DNA of 32,689 bases, from NCBI GenBank assembly GCA_903877125.1, contig CAIRCM010000089.1, positions 1 to 32,689 on the forward strand. The letters run 5' to 3'. The stretch comes from an uncultured Acetobacteraceae bacterium. GTDB taxonomy: Bacteria; Pseudomonadota; Alphaproteobacteria; Acetobacterales; Acetobacteraceae. Each line of letters starts with the position of its first letter. The stretch's first letter is position 1. The translations under genes and the position numbers were made by a program. Positions 23,098 through 31,381 of this stretch are shown piece after piece. The notes under the pieces are model-generated. The model was given only the letters and a program-made list of their open reading frames with translations, was not told the DNA's origin and did not search any database.

Positions 23098-25920
23098 ATG
23101 GACGGTGCCGACCTTCTCGCTTCGGCTTTCCAGGGAACCGACAGCGCGTTCCTGATGAACCAATACACGGCCTGGCGCGCGGATCCCACGACGGTCGATC
23201 CCACCTATGCCTCCATCTTCGGCGCCATGGACGACGATGCCCTCGCGCTCCTCAACGAGGCCGTCGGTGCGAGCTGGAGCCCTCTGGCCGCGCCCAAAAC
23301 CTCGGCAAATTTCGCTCAGCCGGCATCCCGTGCCGAGACTATCGCCAGTCTGCGCGCCCTCATGCTCATCCGCTCCTACCGAGTACGCGGCCATCTGGAA
23401 GCGCATCTCGACCCCCTCGGCCTCCAGGTGCCCAAGCCGCACCCCGAACTCGACCCGCGCAGCTACGGCTTCACCGACGCCGACTGGGATCGCGGTATTT
23501 TCATTGACAACGTCCTCGGCCGCGAAAGCGCCACGTTGCGCGAAATCTCCACCATCCTGCGGGAAACCTACTGCGGCTCCATCGGCGTGGAGTTCATGCA
23601 CATCCAGGATCCCGACCAGAAATCCTGGATCCAGCGCCGGGTTGAAGGCGCGCCCTGGAAACACGCCTTCGACCGCACCGCCCGCCGCAAAATTCTACAG
23701 CAACTGACCGAGGCCGAGGGCTTCGAGATGTTCTGCCAGAAGCGCTACGTCACCACCAAGCGCTTCGGGCTGGAGGGCGGCGAGATGACCATCCCGGCCA
23801 TCCACGCCATCATTGAAACCGCCGCCGCCGCCGGGGTGAAGGAAATCGCCATCGGCATGCCCCATCGTGGCCGCCTCAACACCCTCGCCAACATCGTCAA
23901 GAAGCCGCTGCCGGCCATTTTCTCCGAATTCGGCGGCGAAAGCTTCAAGCCCGACGACGTGCAGGGATCGGGCGATGTCAAATACCACCTGGGCACCTCC
24001 ACCGACGTCGATATCGCCGGCCGCTCGGTGCATCTGTCGCTGCAGCCCAATCCCTCGCATCTGGAAGCGGTCAATCCCGTCGTCGCCGGCAAGGTCCGGG
24101 CCCGGCAGGATCAGGCGGGCGATACCGACAAGCGTGCCTCTGTCATGGGCATACTGATGCATGGCGACGCAGCCTTCGCCGGACAGGGCATGGTCTACGA
24201 GACCTTGGCCATGAGCCAGTTGATCGGCTACCGCACCGGCGGCACCGTCCATATCGTGGTCAACAACCAGATTGGCTTCACCACCGTTCCGGTGCACGCC
24301 TTCTCCGGCCTTTATTGCACCGACGTCGCCAAATCGATTCAGGCGCCCATCCTGCACGTCAACGGCGACGACCCCGAAGCCGTGATCTTCTGCGCCCGCA
24401 TGGCTGCCGAGTATCGCATGCGCTTCGCCGCTGACATCGTGCTGGACATCGTCTGCTACCGCCGCCATGGCCATAACGAAACCGATGAACCGGCCTTCAC
24501 CCAGCCGATGATGTACAAGGCCATCGGCCTGCAGCCGACCACCCGCAAGCTCTACGCCCAACGCCTCGCCGAGGACGGCATGGTCTCCGCCGAGGACGCC
24601 CAGGCGATGGTCGACGAATTCTCCAAGACGCTGGAGGAGGCATACCAGGCCGCCCAGTCCTACAAGGTCAACAAGGCCGACTGGCTGGAAGGCCACTGGT
24701 CCGGGCTGAAACAGGCGGATCAGGAGGTCGAGCGCCAGGAAGACCCCACTGCCGCGCCGCTGGACACCCTTCGGCAGGTCGGCGACGCCTTGACCCGCCT
24801 GCCCGGGGATTTCGCCGCCAATCCGAAGATCGTCCGCCAGCTCGAAGCCAAGCGCGCCGCGATCGACAGCGGGGAGGGGATCGACTGGGCCACCGGCGAA
24901 GCCCTCGCCTTCGGCACCCTCCTGCTCGAAGGCCATCGCGTCCGCCTGTCCGGCGAAGATTGCCAGCGCGGCACCTTCAGCCAACGCCACGCTGTGCTGA
25001 TCGATCAGACCAACCAGCACGAATACGTGCCGCTGAACAACATCGCCCCCGATCAGTCGAAGATCGAGATCTACAACTCCCTCCTCTCCGAGGTCGGTGT
25101 TCTCGGCTTCGAATACGGCTACTCTCTCGCCGATCCGAAGACCCTGGTGCTGTGGGAAGCCCAGTTCGGCGATTTCGCCAACGGCGCCCAGCCGATCATC
25201 GATCAGTTCCTGGCGAGCGGCGAAACCAAATGGCTGCGCATGTCCGGTCTGACCCTGCTGCTGCCGCATGGCTACGAAGGGCAGGGGCCCGAACATTCTT
25301 CAGCGCGCCCCGAACGGTATCTGCAATTATGTGCTGAGCGGAATATGGCGGTGTGCAATCTCACCACCCCCGCGAACTATTTCCATGCGCTTCGCCGGCA
25401 GATGCATCGCAATTTCCGCAAACCGTTGATCATCTTCACGCCGAAATCGCTGCTGCGCCACAAGCTCGCGGTCTCCCCGCTGGCGGACTTCGCCGAGGGT
25501 TCGAAGTTCAAGTTCGTCATTCCCGAAATCGACGACATCGCGCCGCCCGACCAGGTCAAGCGCGTGGTGATGTGCACCGGCAAGGTCTATTACGACCTCC
25601 TCCAGACCCGCCGCGAGAAGGGCATCAAGGACGTCGCCATCGTCCGTCTCGAACAACTCTACCCCTTCCCGATCCGCTCGATCACTGCCGCCCTCAGCCC
25701 CTACGTCAATGCCGAGGTCGTCTGGTGCCAGGAAGAGCCGGAGAACATGGGCGGCTGGCGCTTCCTCGACCGCCGCATCGAGGAGGTGTTGAAGAACCTC
25801 GACATTGCCGCCAAACGCCCGAGCTACATCGGCCGCGATGCGGCGGCGAGCCCGGCGACGGGTTTGGCGCGCACCCATAACGCTCAGCAGGCGGCCCTGG
25901 TCGCCGCGGCCCTCGGTTAA
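23098..25920 (+). CDS. sucA: 2-oxoglutarate dehydrogenase E1 component
   Basis: E1 (ThDP-dependent) of the 2-oxoglutarate dehydrogenase complex, which decarboxylates 2-oxoglutarate and transfers the succinyl group to the lipoyl arm of SucB in the TCA cycle. The length (940 aa) is typical. The N-terminus has the E2-binding segment AFLMNQYTAWRADPTTVDPT; then come FCQKRYVTTKRFGLEGGE, GMPHRGRLNTLANIV, the ThDP/magnesium region GDAAFAGQG (about 356-364) with NNQIGFTT, CYRRHGHNETDEPAF, and the C-terminal transketolase part (RGTFSQRHAVL, LPHGYEGQGPEHSSARPERYLQL with its conserved histidine). The ATG has AGGGAA 8 bases upstream; the upstream open frame from 22993 includes the leader hairpin and is not part of the protein. 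sucB follows by 12 bases. Confidence 0.98.
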   Translation: MDGADLLASAFQGTDSAFLMNQYTAWRADPTTVDPTYASIFGAMDDDALALLNEAVGASWSPLAAPKTSANFAQPASRAETIASLRALMLIRSYRVRGHLEAHLDPLGLQVPKPHPELDPRSYGFTDADWDRGIFIDNVLGRESATLREISTILRETYCGSIGVEFMHIQDPDQKSWIQRRVEGAPWKHAFDRTARRKILQQLTEAEGFEMFCQKRYVTTKRFGLEGGEMTIPAIHAIIETAAAAGVKEIAIGMPHRGRLNTLANIVKKPLPAIFSEFGGESFKPDDVQGSGDVKYHLGTSTDVDIAGRSVHLSLQPNPSHLEAVNPVVAGKVRARQDQAGDTDKRASVMGILMHGDAAFAGQGMVYETLAMSQLIGYRTGGTVHIVVNNQIGFTTVPVHAFSGLYCTDVAKSIQAPILHVNGDDPEAVIFCARMAAEYRMRFAADIVLDIVCYRRHGHNETDEPAFTQPMMYKAIGLQPTTRKLYAQRLAEDGMVSAEDAQAMVDEFSKTLEEAYQAAQSYKVNKADWLEGHWSGLKQADQEVERQEDPTAAPLDTLRQVGDALTRLPGDFAANPKIVRQLEAKRAAIDSGEGIDWATGEALAFGTLLLEGHRVRLSGEDCQRGTFSQRHAVLIDQTNQHEYVPLNNIAPDQSKIEIYNSLLSEVGVLGFEYGYSLADPKTLVLWEAQFGDFANGAQPIIDQFLASGETKWLRMSGLTLLLPHGYEGQGPEHSSARPERYLQLCAERNMAVCNLTTPANYFHALRRQMHRNFRKPLIIFTPKSLLRHKLAVSPLADFAEGSKFKFVIPEIDDIAPPDQVKRVVMCTGKVYYDLLQTRREKGIKDVAIVRLEQLYPFPIRSITAALSPYVNAEVVWCQEEPENMGGWRFLDRRIEEVLKNLDIAAKRPSYIGRDAAASPATGLARTHNAQQAALVAAALG

Positions 25921-25932
25921 GGAGTTTCCCGC

Positions 25933-27225
25933 ATGTCGACCGAAATCAAGGTGCCCACCTTGGGCGAAAGCGTGACCTCCGCGACCATCGCGCGCTGGAT
26001 GGTCCAACCCGGCGATGCCGTTGCCGCCGACCAGCCGGTGGTGGAACTGGAAACCGACAAGGTCACGGTCGAAGTCTCCGCTCCCACCGCCGGCGTCCTG
26101 GCGGCGATTTCCGCACCCGAGGGGAGCGAGGTCGAGGTCGGCGCCCTCCTCGGCGTGATCGATGCCGAGGGTGCCGCCGCCAAACCGGCGGCCCCAGCCC
26201 CGGGCCCGGCCGCCAATCCGACGGCCGGGGTTCGCCCGCCGCCGCGTCCCCTTGGGCCGGTCGCCCGACCGGCCGTGGCACCAGCCCCAATCCACGCACC
26301 GCTGCCCGCCGCCGCGAAACTGATCGAGGAGCAGAACGTCGCACCATCCGCCCTCGGCACCGGTTCGGGCAAGGATGGCCGTATCACCAAAGGCGACGTG
26401 CTGGCCTTCCTCGCCCGCGCCAGCGCGCCCGTCGCACCGCCATCCAAACCCACCGAACCCGTTTCCGCGGCACCTCGCCCAGCCCCGGCGCCCGCGCCCG
26501 TCCCGGCTTCGAAACCGGAAGCCGAGGGCGAAGAACGCGTCCGCATGACCCGCCTCCGCCGCACCATCGCCGCCCGACTGAAGGAGGCGCAGAACACCGC
26601 CGCCATGCTCACCACCTTCAACGAGGTGGATATGTCCGCGATCATGGCCCTGCGGACCCAGTACCGCGACGCCTTCGAAAAGAAGCACAACGGCGTCCGC
26701 CTCGGCTTCATGAGCGTCTTCGTCCGCGCCTGCTGCGTTGCGCTGAAGGAGTTCCCGGCGGTGAACGCCGAGATCGACGGCGACGACATCGTCTACAAGC
26801 ACCACGTCCACATGGGCATCGCCATCGGCGGCGCCAACGGCCTCGTCGTCCCCGTCGTCCGCCATGCCGACCAACTCGGTTTCGCGGGGATCGAGGGCGC
26901 CATCGCCGATTTCGGCAAACGCGCCCGCGACGGGGGCCTGAAAGCGGATGAGCTGTCGGGCGGCACCTTCAGCATCACCAACGGCGGCATCTACGGTTCG
27001 CTGATGTCCACCCCGATCCTGAACCCGCCGCAATCGGCGATCTTGGGCATGCACAAGATCCAGGACCGCGCGATGGTCGTCGGCGGCAAGATCGAGATCC
27101 GCCCGATGATGTACCTGGCGCTGTCCTACGATCACCGCATCGTCGACGGGAAGGAAGCGGTGTCCTTCCTCGTCCGCGTCAAGGAGGGCGTCGAGGATCC
27201 AAGGCGGTTGTTGCTGGATTTGTGA
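25933..27225 (+). CDS. sucB: Dihydrolipoyllysine-residue succinyltransferase (E2 of 2-oxoglutarate dehydrogenase)
   Basis: The core subunit that accepts the succinyl group on its lipoyl arm and passes it to CoA. The 430-aa protein has one lipoyl domain with K43 in ETDKVTVEV, an Ala/Pro-rich linker, a peripheral-subunit-binding domain ([35 protein letters not shown]), a second Ala/Pro linker and the catalytic domain. That domain has [38 protein letters not shown] and the active-site DHRIVDG (H401, D405). The ribosome-binding site AAGGAG overlaps the TAA of sucA, so the two are tightly coupled. Instead of lpd, the next gene is an unrelated nuclease-like gene 19 bases downstream. Confidence 0.98.
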   Translation: MSTEIKVPTLGESVTSATIARWMVQPGDAVAADQPVVELETDKVTVEVSAPTAGVLAAISAPEGSEVEVGALLGVIDAEGAAAKPAAPAPGPAANPTAGVRPPPRPLGPVARPAVAPAPIHAPLPAAAKLIEEQNVAPSALGTGSGKDGRITKGDVLAFLARASAPVAPPSKPTEPVSAAPRPAPAPAPVPASKPEAEGEERVRMTRLRRTIAARLKEAQNTAAMLTTFNEVDMSAIMALRTQYRDAFEKKHNGVRLGFMSVFVRACCVALKEFPAVNAEIDGDDIVYKHHVHMGIAIGGANGLVVPVVRHADQLGFAGIEGAIADFGKRARDGGLKADELSGGTFSITNGGIYGSLMSTPILNPPQSAILGMHKIQDRAMVVGGKIEIRPMMYLALSYDHRIVDGKEAVSFLVRVKEGVEDPRRLLLDL

Positions 27226-27244
27226 TGGTACGGTCGCTTCGAAC

Positions 27245-27667
27245 ATGGCACAGTCCGCCCGCCGCCCCCCAATCTTTGAGGTATGTGTGCATGGCCAGGC
27301 TTATTCCGCGCAATCGGATAACCGGAACGCGCTCAATGCCTGGAAGCGTCACGTGACCCGCGAAGCAGTTGCGGCCTGGGGTGAGGCGGCACCGCTGGCT
27401 GGCGCCGTCGAACTGCATATCGTCCATTACGGTGAAACCCGCTCGGGCGACCTGGACAATTTGAATAAGCCGATCCAAGACGCCATGCAGGGAGTCGTAT
27501 TCGTTAACGACAGGCAGGTATCGTCGGTACGTGGCGGCTGGCGGGACATTGAGGGCGAATACCGCGTCCGCTACATCCCCGCGGTATTGGGCGCCGCCTT
27601 CAGCGATGGCAGGCCATTCATCCATATCCGCGTGTGGCACGCGATCACGACCAAGGAGCTGGATTGA
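27245..27667 (+). CDS. RusA-like Holliday junction resolvase family protein
   Basis: A 140-aa protein that opens FEVCVHGQAYSAQSDNRNAL and carries the RusA signature GDLDNLNKPIQDAMQGVVFVNDRQV. The acidic residues D69, D71 and D89 and the lysine K75 sit where E. coli RusA has D70, D72, D91 and K76 (from memory), so the active site appears intact. RusA enzymes cut branched DNA and are usually phage-borne; here the gene stands between sucB and lpd. No clear ribosome-binding site precedes the ATG, and its stop overlaps the next start by one base (TGATG). With the next gene it may form a two-gene DNA-processing or defence module. The role of the pair is inference. Confidence 0.8.
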   Translation: MAQSARRPPIFEVCVHGQAYSAQSDNRNALNAWKRHVTREAVAAWGEAAPLAGAVELHIVHYGETRSGDLDNLNKPIQDAMQGVVFVNDRQVSSVRGGWRDIEGEYRVRYIPAVLGAAFSDGRPFIHIRVWHAITTKELD

Positions 27668-28365
27668 TGTCCGCTACGACCGAACAATCCGTCGAGCGCG
27701 CCCGCAAGCGTGTGATTCGCGACTACAAACGGCGGGGCTATCGTGTGACGGATCACCCCACACCCGATCTCGTTCCGGGTTTCTTGAGAGATTTTCACCC
27801 CGGTCTCATGGTGGAGCGTGCGGACGATCATGCGGTGGTTGAAGTGCGAACCGCACAGTCCCTGAAGGGCGCGAACGAATTCGTCGAATTGGCGGAGCGG
27901 ATCGAAAGCACTGAAGGCTGGCGCCTCGAGTTGGTCACCGTTCGTCCAGAGGAGCCGTCAACCGACCTCTCGTATGCAACGAAAGCATTCAGGGCGTTAT
28001 GCGAGCAACCCATCACGGCGCATGGCTCTGACGTTTGGACGGTATATTTTATATCGTTGATAGAGGAGCTTGTCACGGAACTCGCGCGTACCCAAGGTAT
28101 ACGGCCTCGCGACAAGTCCGTGGAATTCTACGTGCGGGAATTGGCATTCCGCGCTGTCATCGATGACGATACCGAGGCGGATATTATGAATGCCCTGGGC
28201 CTGCGGAAGAGGGTGCTACTTTCTCCCAACCAGATGCGGCAGACCGCACCTGACGTTGCGAAGGATTTGGGAAAGCTGTGCGAATTGCTGTTTGCGATGC
28301 TGTCGTCGGCTCGAAGCGACCGGACGAATCATCGCGGTGCGATCAAGAATACAGGGTTCGCATGA
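27667..28365 (+). CDS. Restriction-endonuclease-fold (AHJR-like) protein, active site probably altered
   Basis: A 232-aa protein. The N-terminal part (about 15-95) reads like the AHJR-like branch of the PD-(D/E)xK nuclease fold: [19 protein letters not shown], then [20 protein letters not shown], then [19 protein letters not shown]. In relatives as I remember them the strands read RPDL and VVEVK; here they are HPGL (G at 46) and VVEVR (R61), so the catalytic Asp and Lys appear lost. The C-terminal half is helical ([20 protein letters not shown]) and unknown. Codon use is less GC-rich than in the neighbours, especially near 28030-28070, suggesting transfer. It starts one base into the RusA-like stop, and lpd starts four bases before its end, so it is firmly inside the operon. 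Confidence 0.65.
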   Translation: MSATTEQSVERARKRVIRDYKRRGYRVTDHPTPDLVPGFLRDFHPGLMVERADDHAVVEVRTAQSLKGANEFVELAERIESTEGWRLELVTVRPEEPSTDLSYATKAFRALCEQPITAHGSDVWTVYFISLIEELVTELARTQGIRPRDKSVEFYVRELAFRAVIDDDTEADIMNALGLRKRVLLSPNQMRQTAPDVAKDLGKLCELLFAMLSSARSDRTNHRGAIKNTGFA

Positions 28366-29753
28366 CCCAAACATATGACGTCATCGTCATCGGCGCCGGC
28401 CCCGGCGGCTATGTCTGCGCGATCCGCGCCGCGCAACTCGGCCTCAAGGTCGCCTGCGTCGAAAAGCGCGCGACCCTCGGCGGCACCTGCCTTAATGTCG
28501 GCTGCATCCCCTCCAAGGCGCTGCTGCAATCGTCGGAGGACTTCGACCACGCGGCACATGGCCTGTCCGACCACGGGGTGATCGTCGAGAACGTCCGCCT
28601 CGACCTGACACGCATGCAGGCCCGCAAAGCCGAAGTCGTCGGCGCCAACGTCAAGGGCGTCGAGTTCCTGTTCCGCAAGAACAAGGTGACCTGGCTGAAA
28701 GGCACCGGCCGCATCGTCGCGGCGGGGCAGGTGGACGTGGACGGCACGATCCACACCGCCAAACACATCGTCATCGCCACTGGCAGCGAGAGCACGCCGC
28801 TCCCGGGTGTGATCGTGGACGAAAAGCGCATCGTCACCTCCACAGGCGCGCTGGAACTGGACGCGGTGCCGAAACATCTGGTGGTCATCGGCGCCGGCGT
28901 GATTGGGCTCGAACTCGGCAGCGTCTGGCGCCGGCTGGGCGCCGAGGTCACGGTTATCGAATTCCTGCCCCGCCTCGTCCCGTCATTGGACACCGAAGTC
29001 GCGACAGCGTTCCAGCGTATCCTGGCGAAACAGGGCCTGAAATTCCGGCTGGGCTCCAAGGTCACCGCCGCCACGCCGACCGCAACCGGTGTCTCTCTGA
29101 CCGTCGAACCCGCCAAAGGCGGCCCGGCCGAAACGCTCGAAGCCGATATCGTCCTGCTGGCGATCGGCCGCCGGCCCTACACGGAAGGTCTCGGCCTGGA
29201 AGCGGCCGGCGTCGCGCTGGACGAACGCCGCCGGATCAAGACCGACACGCATTTCGCCACCAACGTCCCCGGCATCTACGCGATCGGCGACGCGATCGCC
29301 GGCCCGATGCTGGCCCACAAGGCGGAGGACGAAGGCGTCGCATTGGCCGAACGCCTCGCCGGTCAGGCGGGCCACGTGAACTACGATGTCATCCCCAGCG
29401 TTGTGTACACATGGCCGGAAGTCGCCGCTGTCGGCCAGACCGAGGAAGAACTCAAGGCTGCCGGGATCGCTTACAAGGTGGGCAAATTTCCATTCCTCGC
29501 GAACGGCCGTGCCCGCGCGATGGGCAGCACCGACGGGTTCGTGAAGGTGCTGTCGGACAAGACCACCGACAAGCTGCTCGGCGCCCATATCCTTGGGCCG
29601 GACGCCGGCACGCTGATCGCGGAACTGGCGTTGGCGATGGAATTCGGCGCCTCGGCCGAGGACATAGCCCGCACCTGCCATGCGCATCCCACCTTGAATG
29701 AGGCCGTGAAGGAAGCCGCCCTCGCCGTGGATGGCCGAGCGTTGCACATTTAG
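28362..29753 (+). CDS. lpd: Dihydrolipoyl dehydrogenase (E3)
   Basis: The flavoprotein that re-oxidises the dihydrolipoyl arm of SucB and reduces NAD. The 463-aa protein begins with the FAD-binding GAGPGG (11-16). The redox disulfide C43/C48 lies in [16 protein letters not shown]. The NAD-binding motif is [16 protein letters not shown], and the second FAD contact is [19 protein letters not shown]. The C-terminal active-site pair H442/E447 lies in HPTLNE. The start overlaps the preceding stop (ATGA), so it is translationally coupled to the restriction-fold gene; the frame is open upstream, but [16 protein letters not shown] is the natural start. A strong stem-loop follows its stop. Confidence 0.97.
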   Translation: MTQTYDVIVIGAGPGGYVCAIRAAQLGLKVACVEKRATLGGTCLNVGCIPSKALLQSSEDFDHAAHGLSDHGVIVENVRLDLTRMQARKAEVVGANVKGVEFLFRKNKVTWLKGTGRIVAAGQVDVDGTIHTAKHIVIATGSESTPLPGVIVDEKRIVTSTGALELDAVPKHLVVIGAGVIGLELGSVWRRLGAEVTVIEFLPRLVPSLDTEVATAFQRILAKQGLKFRLGSKVTAATPTATGVSLTVEPAKGGPAETLEADIVLLAIGRRPYTEGLGLEAAGVALDERRRIKTDTHFATNVPGIYAIGDAIAGPMLAHKAEDEGVALAERLAGQAGHVNYDVIPSVVYTWPEVAAVGQTEEELKAAGIAYKVGKFPFLANGRARAMGSTDGFVKVLSDKTTDKLLGAHILGPDAGTLIAELALAMEFGASAEDIARTCHAHPTLNEAVKEAALAVDGRALHI

Positions 29754-29775
29754 GCAGTTCCGAGGGCCGGAAAAC

Positions 29776-29812
29776 CTAGGCGGCCCCGCCCCGCGGTGCG
29801 CTCGCCGCCTAG
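29776..29812 (+). terminator. Bidirectional stem-loop after lpd
   Basis: CTAGGCGGC (29776-29784) and GCCGCCTAG (29804-29812) form a perfect 9-bp stem around a 19-base GC-rich loop. It begins 23 bases after lpd. The right arm contains the TAG stop codon of the converging gene. No T-tract is seen on the plus strand. Confidence 0.55.
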
Positions 29813-30660
29813 CCCCCCACCGCCCGCACCAACCCAGCCCACTTATCCAGCTCCGGCAGAATCTTCTCCGCCCCGGCGGAATCCACCGAAACCACCAGCC
29901 GGTCCACCCCGATATCCCGGTAGTGCTTCAGCTTATCCACATCCGGCGGCACCCCGAACATCGTCACCGGCAGATGCTCCCGCCCGGCTTCGGCGGTCAT
30001 CTTCCGGAACTCCGGCAGAAATGCGCTGACATCCCCATACTGCGGCCGAGACCCATGCGGCACCCAACCGTCGCCGTAAGCAATCGCGCGACGGGCGCCA
30101 TAGGGAAACGCCCCGCCGACGATCACCGGCGGGTGCGGCTTCCGAGCGGGCTTCGGGTAGGCCAGCATCGGCGGGAAATCGACCAGTTCGCCATGGTATT
30201 CCGGCTTGTCCTGAGTCCAGATGGCCTTCATCGCCTCCACCCGTTCCCGCACCAGCTTCCAGCGGCCCTTGAAATCGGTGGTGCCGTGGTCGGCCATTTC
30301 CTCGGCGTTCCAGCCGCCGCCGATGCCGAACAGGAACCGCCCGTCGGAAACCTGATCGATCGAGGCCACCAGCTTCGCCGTCTGGATCGGGTCGCGCTGC
30401 ACCACCAGGCACACGCCGGTGCCCAGCAGCAGGTTCTTCGTCACCGCCGCCGCGACCGACAGCGACACGAACGGGTCCATGCAATCGGCGTATTTCTTCG
30501 GCAGTTCCCCGCCCGCCGGAAACGGCGATTGCCGCGACAGCGGAATATGGGAGTGTTCGGGCGCCCACACGGACTCAAACCCACGATCCTCCACGGCCCG
30601 CGCGAAATCGGCGGCACCCATGGCATAATCGGTAAAGAACATCGCAACGCCGAACTTCAT
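29809..30660 (-). CDS. LLM-class (luciferase-like) flavin/F420-dependent oxidoreductase
   Basis: A 283-aa TIM-barrel enzyme of the bacterial luciferase superfamily, nearest in wording to the group named for F420 (TIGR03619-like). Motifs: MKFGVAMFFTDYAM, FESVWAPEHSHIP, LLLGTGVCLVVQRDPIQTAK, LFGIGGGWNAEEMADHGTT, PPVIVGGAF and AIAYGDGWVPHG. Cofactor (FMN or F420) and substrate cannot be read from the sequence. It probably reduces or oxygenates a small organic compound in the cytoplasm. It lies downstream of a VOC gene on the same strand, but a nested palindromic repeat separates them. Its stop codon is within the terminator stem shared with lpd. Confidence 0.88.
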   Translation of the reverse strand: MKFGVAMFFTDYAMGAADFARAVEDRGFESVWAPEHSHIPLSRQSPFPAGGELPKKYADCMDPFVSLSVAAAVTKNLLLGTGVCLVVQRDPIQTAKLVASIDQVSDGRFLFGIGGGWNAEEMADHGTTDFKGRWKLVRERVEAMKAIWTQDKPEYHGELVDFPPMLAYPKPARKPHPPVIVGGAFPYGARRAIAYGDGWVPHGSRPQYGDVSAFLPEFRKMTAEAGREHLPVTMFGVPPDVDKLKHYRDIGVDRLVVSVDSAGAEKILPELDKWAGLVRAVGG

Positions 30661-30681
30661 GGTGGGGTATCTCTCAACAAC

Positions 30682-30753
30682 GTCATGGTCGGGTCTGACC
30701 CGACCATCTCAGGCCAATGGGAAACTGCTGGTCGGGTCAGGCCCGACCATGAC
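30682..30753. repeat. REP/BIME-like nested palindromic element
   Basis: A 72-base element between two minus-strand genes. Outer arms GTCATGGTCGGG (30682-30693) and CCCGACCATGAC (30742-30753) are a perfect 12-bp inverted repeat. Each end is itself a palindrome: 30685-30707 has 11-bp arms around one central base (ATGGTCGGGTC / GACCCGACCAT), and 30729-30749 has 8-bp arms (TGGTCGGG / CCCGACCA). This is the form of a paired repetitive extragenic palindrome. The RNA could form one long or two short hairpins. No other copy is seen in the window. Confidence 0.8.
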
Positions 30754-30759
30754 GGAACG

Positions 30760-31296
30760 TCAGGAAGCCAGCCGCTTCGCCATCAGCGCCTGATACTCGT
30801 CCATCATCATGAACCCCGGAGTAGCTCGGCAATGCGCCTCCGTCTCCTTCATGATCTCTTCATCCGACTTCATCAGATCGAACGGCGCGCCGTGCGGCTG
30901 CGGCACATGGAACGGCGTGTCCAGATACGCCTCCACCGTGTTGCCCTCGGGGTCCTTGAAATAGCAGGACCACGCGTTGCCGTGCGTCGTCACTCGCATC
31001 TCGGTCGCGCCATGCTCCAGCGCCCGGTTATGCACCGTGCGCAGATCGCCCAACGAGTCGACCATGAACGAGATCTGATTGATCGGGTTGAAACCCGCCG
31101 TATCCGGCCGGCCGGACACGATCACGAACTGGTGGTGGTTGCCGGGGCTGGCGCTCATGAACGTCAGCTCCATGCCGCTGCGGGCGGGGCCGCTGTCCGT
31201 GACCACGAGGCCCAGTACCTCGGCATAGAACTTTTCCAACTTCGGCTTGTCGTGCGCGTAGATGCCGACATGTGCCAGACGGGCGTGAATCGCCAT
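30760..31296 (-). CDS. VOC family protein (extradiol-dioxygenase/glyoxalase-like)
   Basis: A 178-aa single-module vicinal-oxygen-chelate protein with an extra C-terminal tail. Metal-ligand candidates are H9 (LAHVGIYA) and E122 (GNTVEAYLD). The position usually filled by His at the start of the second half (N-H-I-x-F) reads INQISF here, with Gln74. H55 in NHHQFVIV may contribute. The tail VPQPHGAPFDLMKSDEEIMK suggests a defined subfamily rather than a fragment. It probably acts on an aromatic or catecholic compound; the substrate is unknown. AGGGAGA lies 8 bases before the ATG at 31296; the frame is open further upstream, but only low-complexity sequence is added. It is divergent from an AEC-type permease. 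Confidence 0.85.
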   Translation of the reverse strand: MAIHARLAHVGIYAHDKPKLEKFYAEVLGLVVTDSGPARSGMELTFMSASPGNHHQFVIVSGRPDTAGFNPINQISFMVDSLGDLRTVHNRALEHGATEMRVTTHGNAWSCYFKDPEGNTVEAYLDTPFHVPQPHGAPFDLMKSDEEIMKETEAHCRATPGFMMMDEYQALMAKRLAS

Positions 31297-31381
31297 GGTC
31301 GTATCTCCCTTTATGCGGTAGCCCCCATTCAAGTCCCGCCTGCCCGACGCTGGCAAGGGGGGCGCCGAAAGGGTCGATCGA

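Noticed and set aside
23695-25296. A 533-codon minus-strand frame opposite sucA, and a similar 639-codon frame at 25327-27246 opposite sucB
   Set aside because: Both are antisense shadows of conserved enzymes with no recognisable domain.
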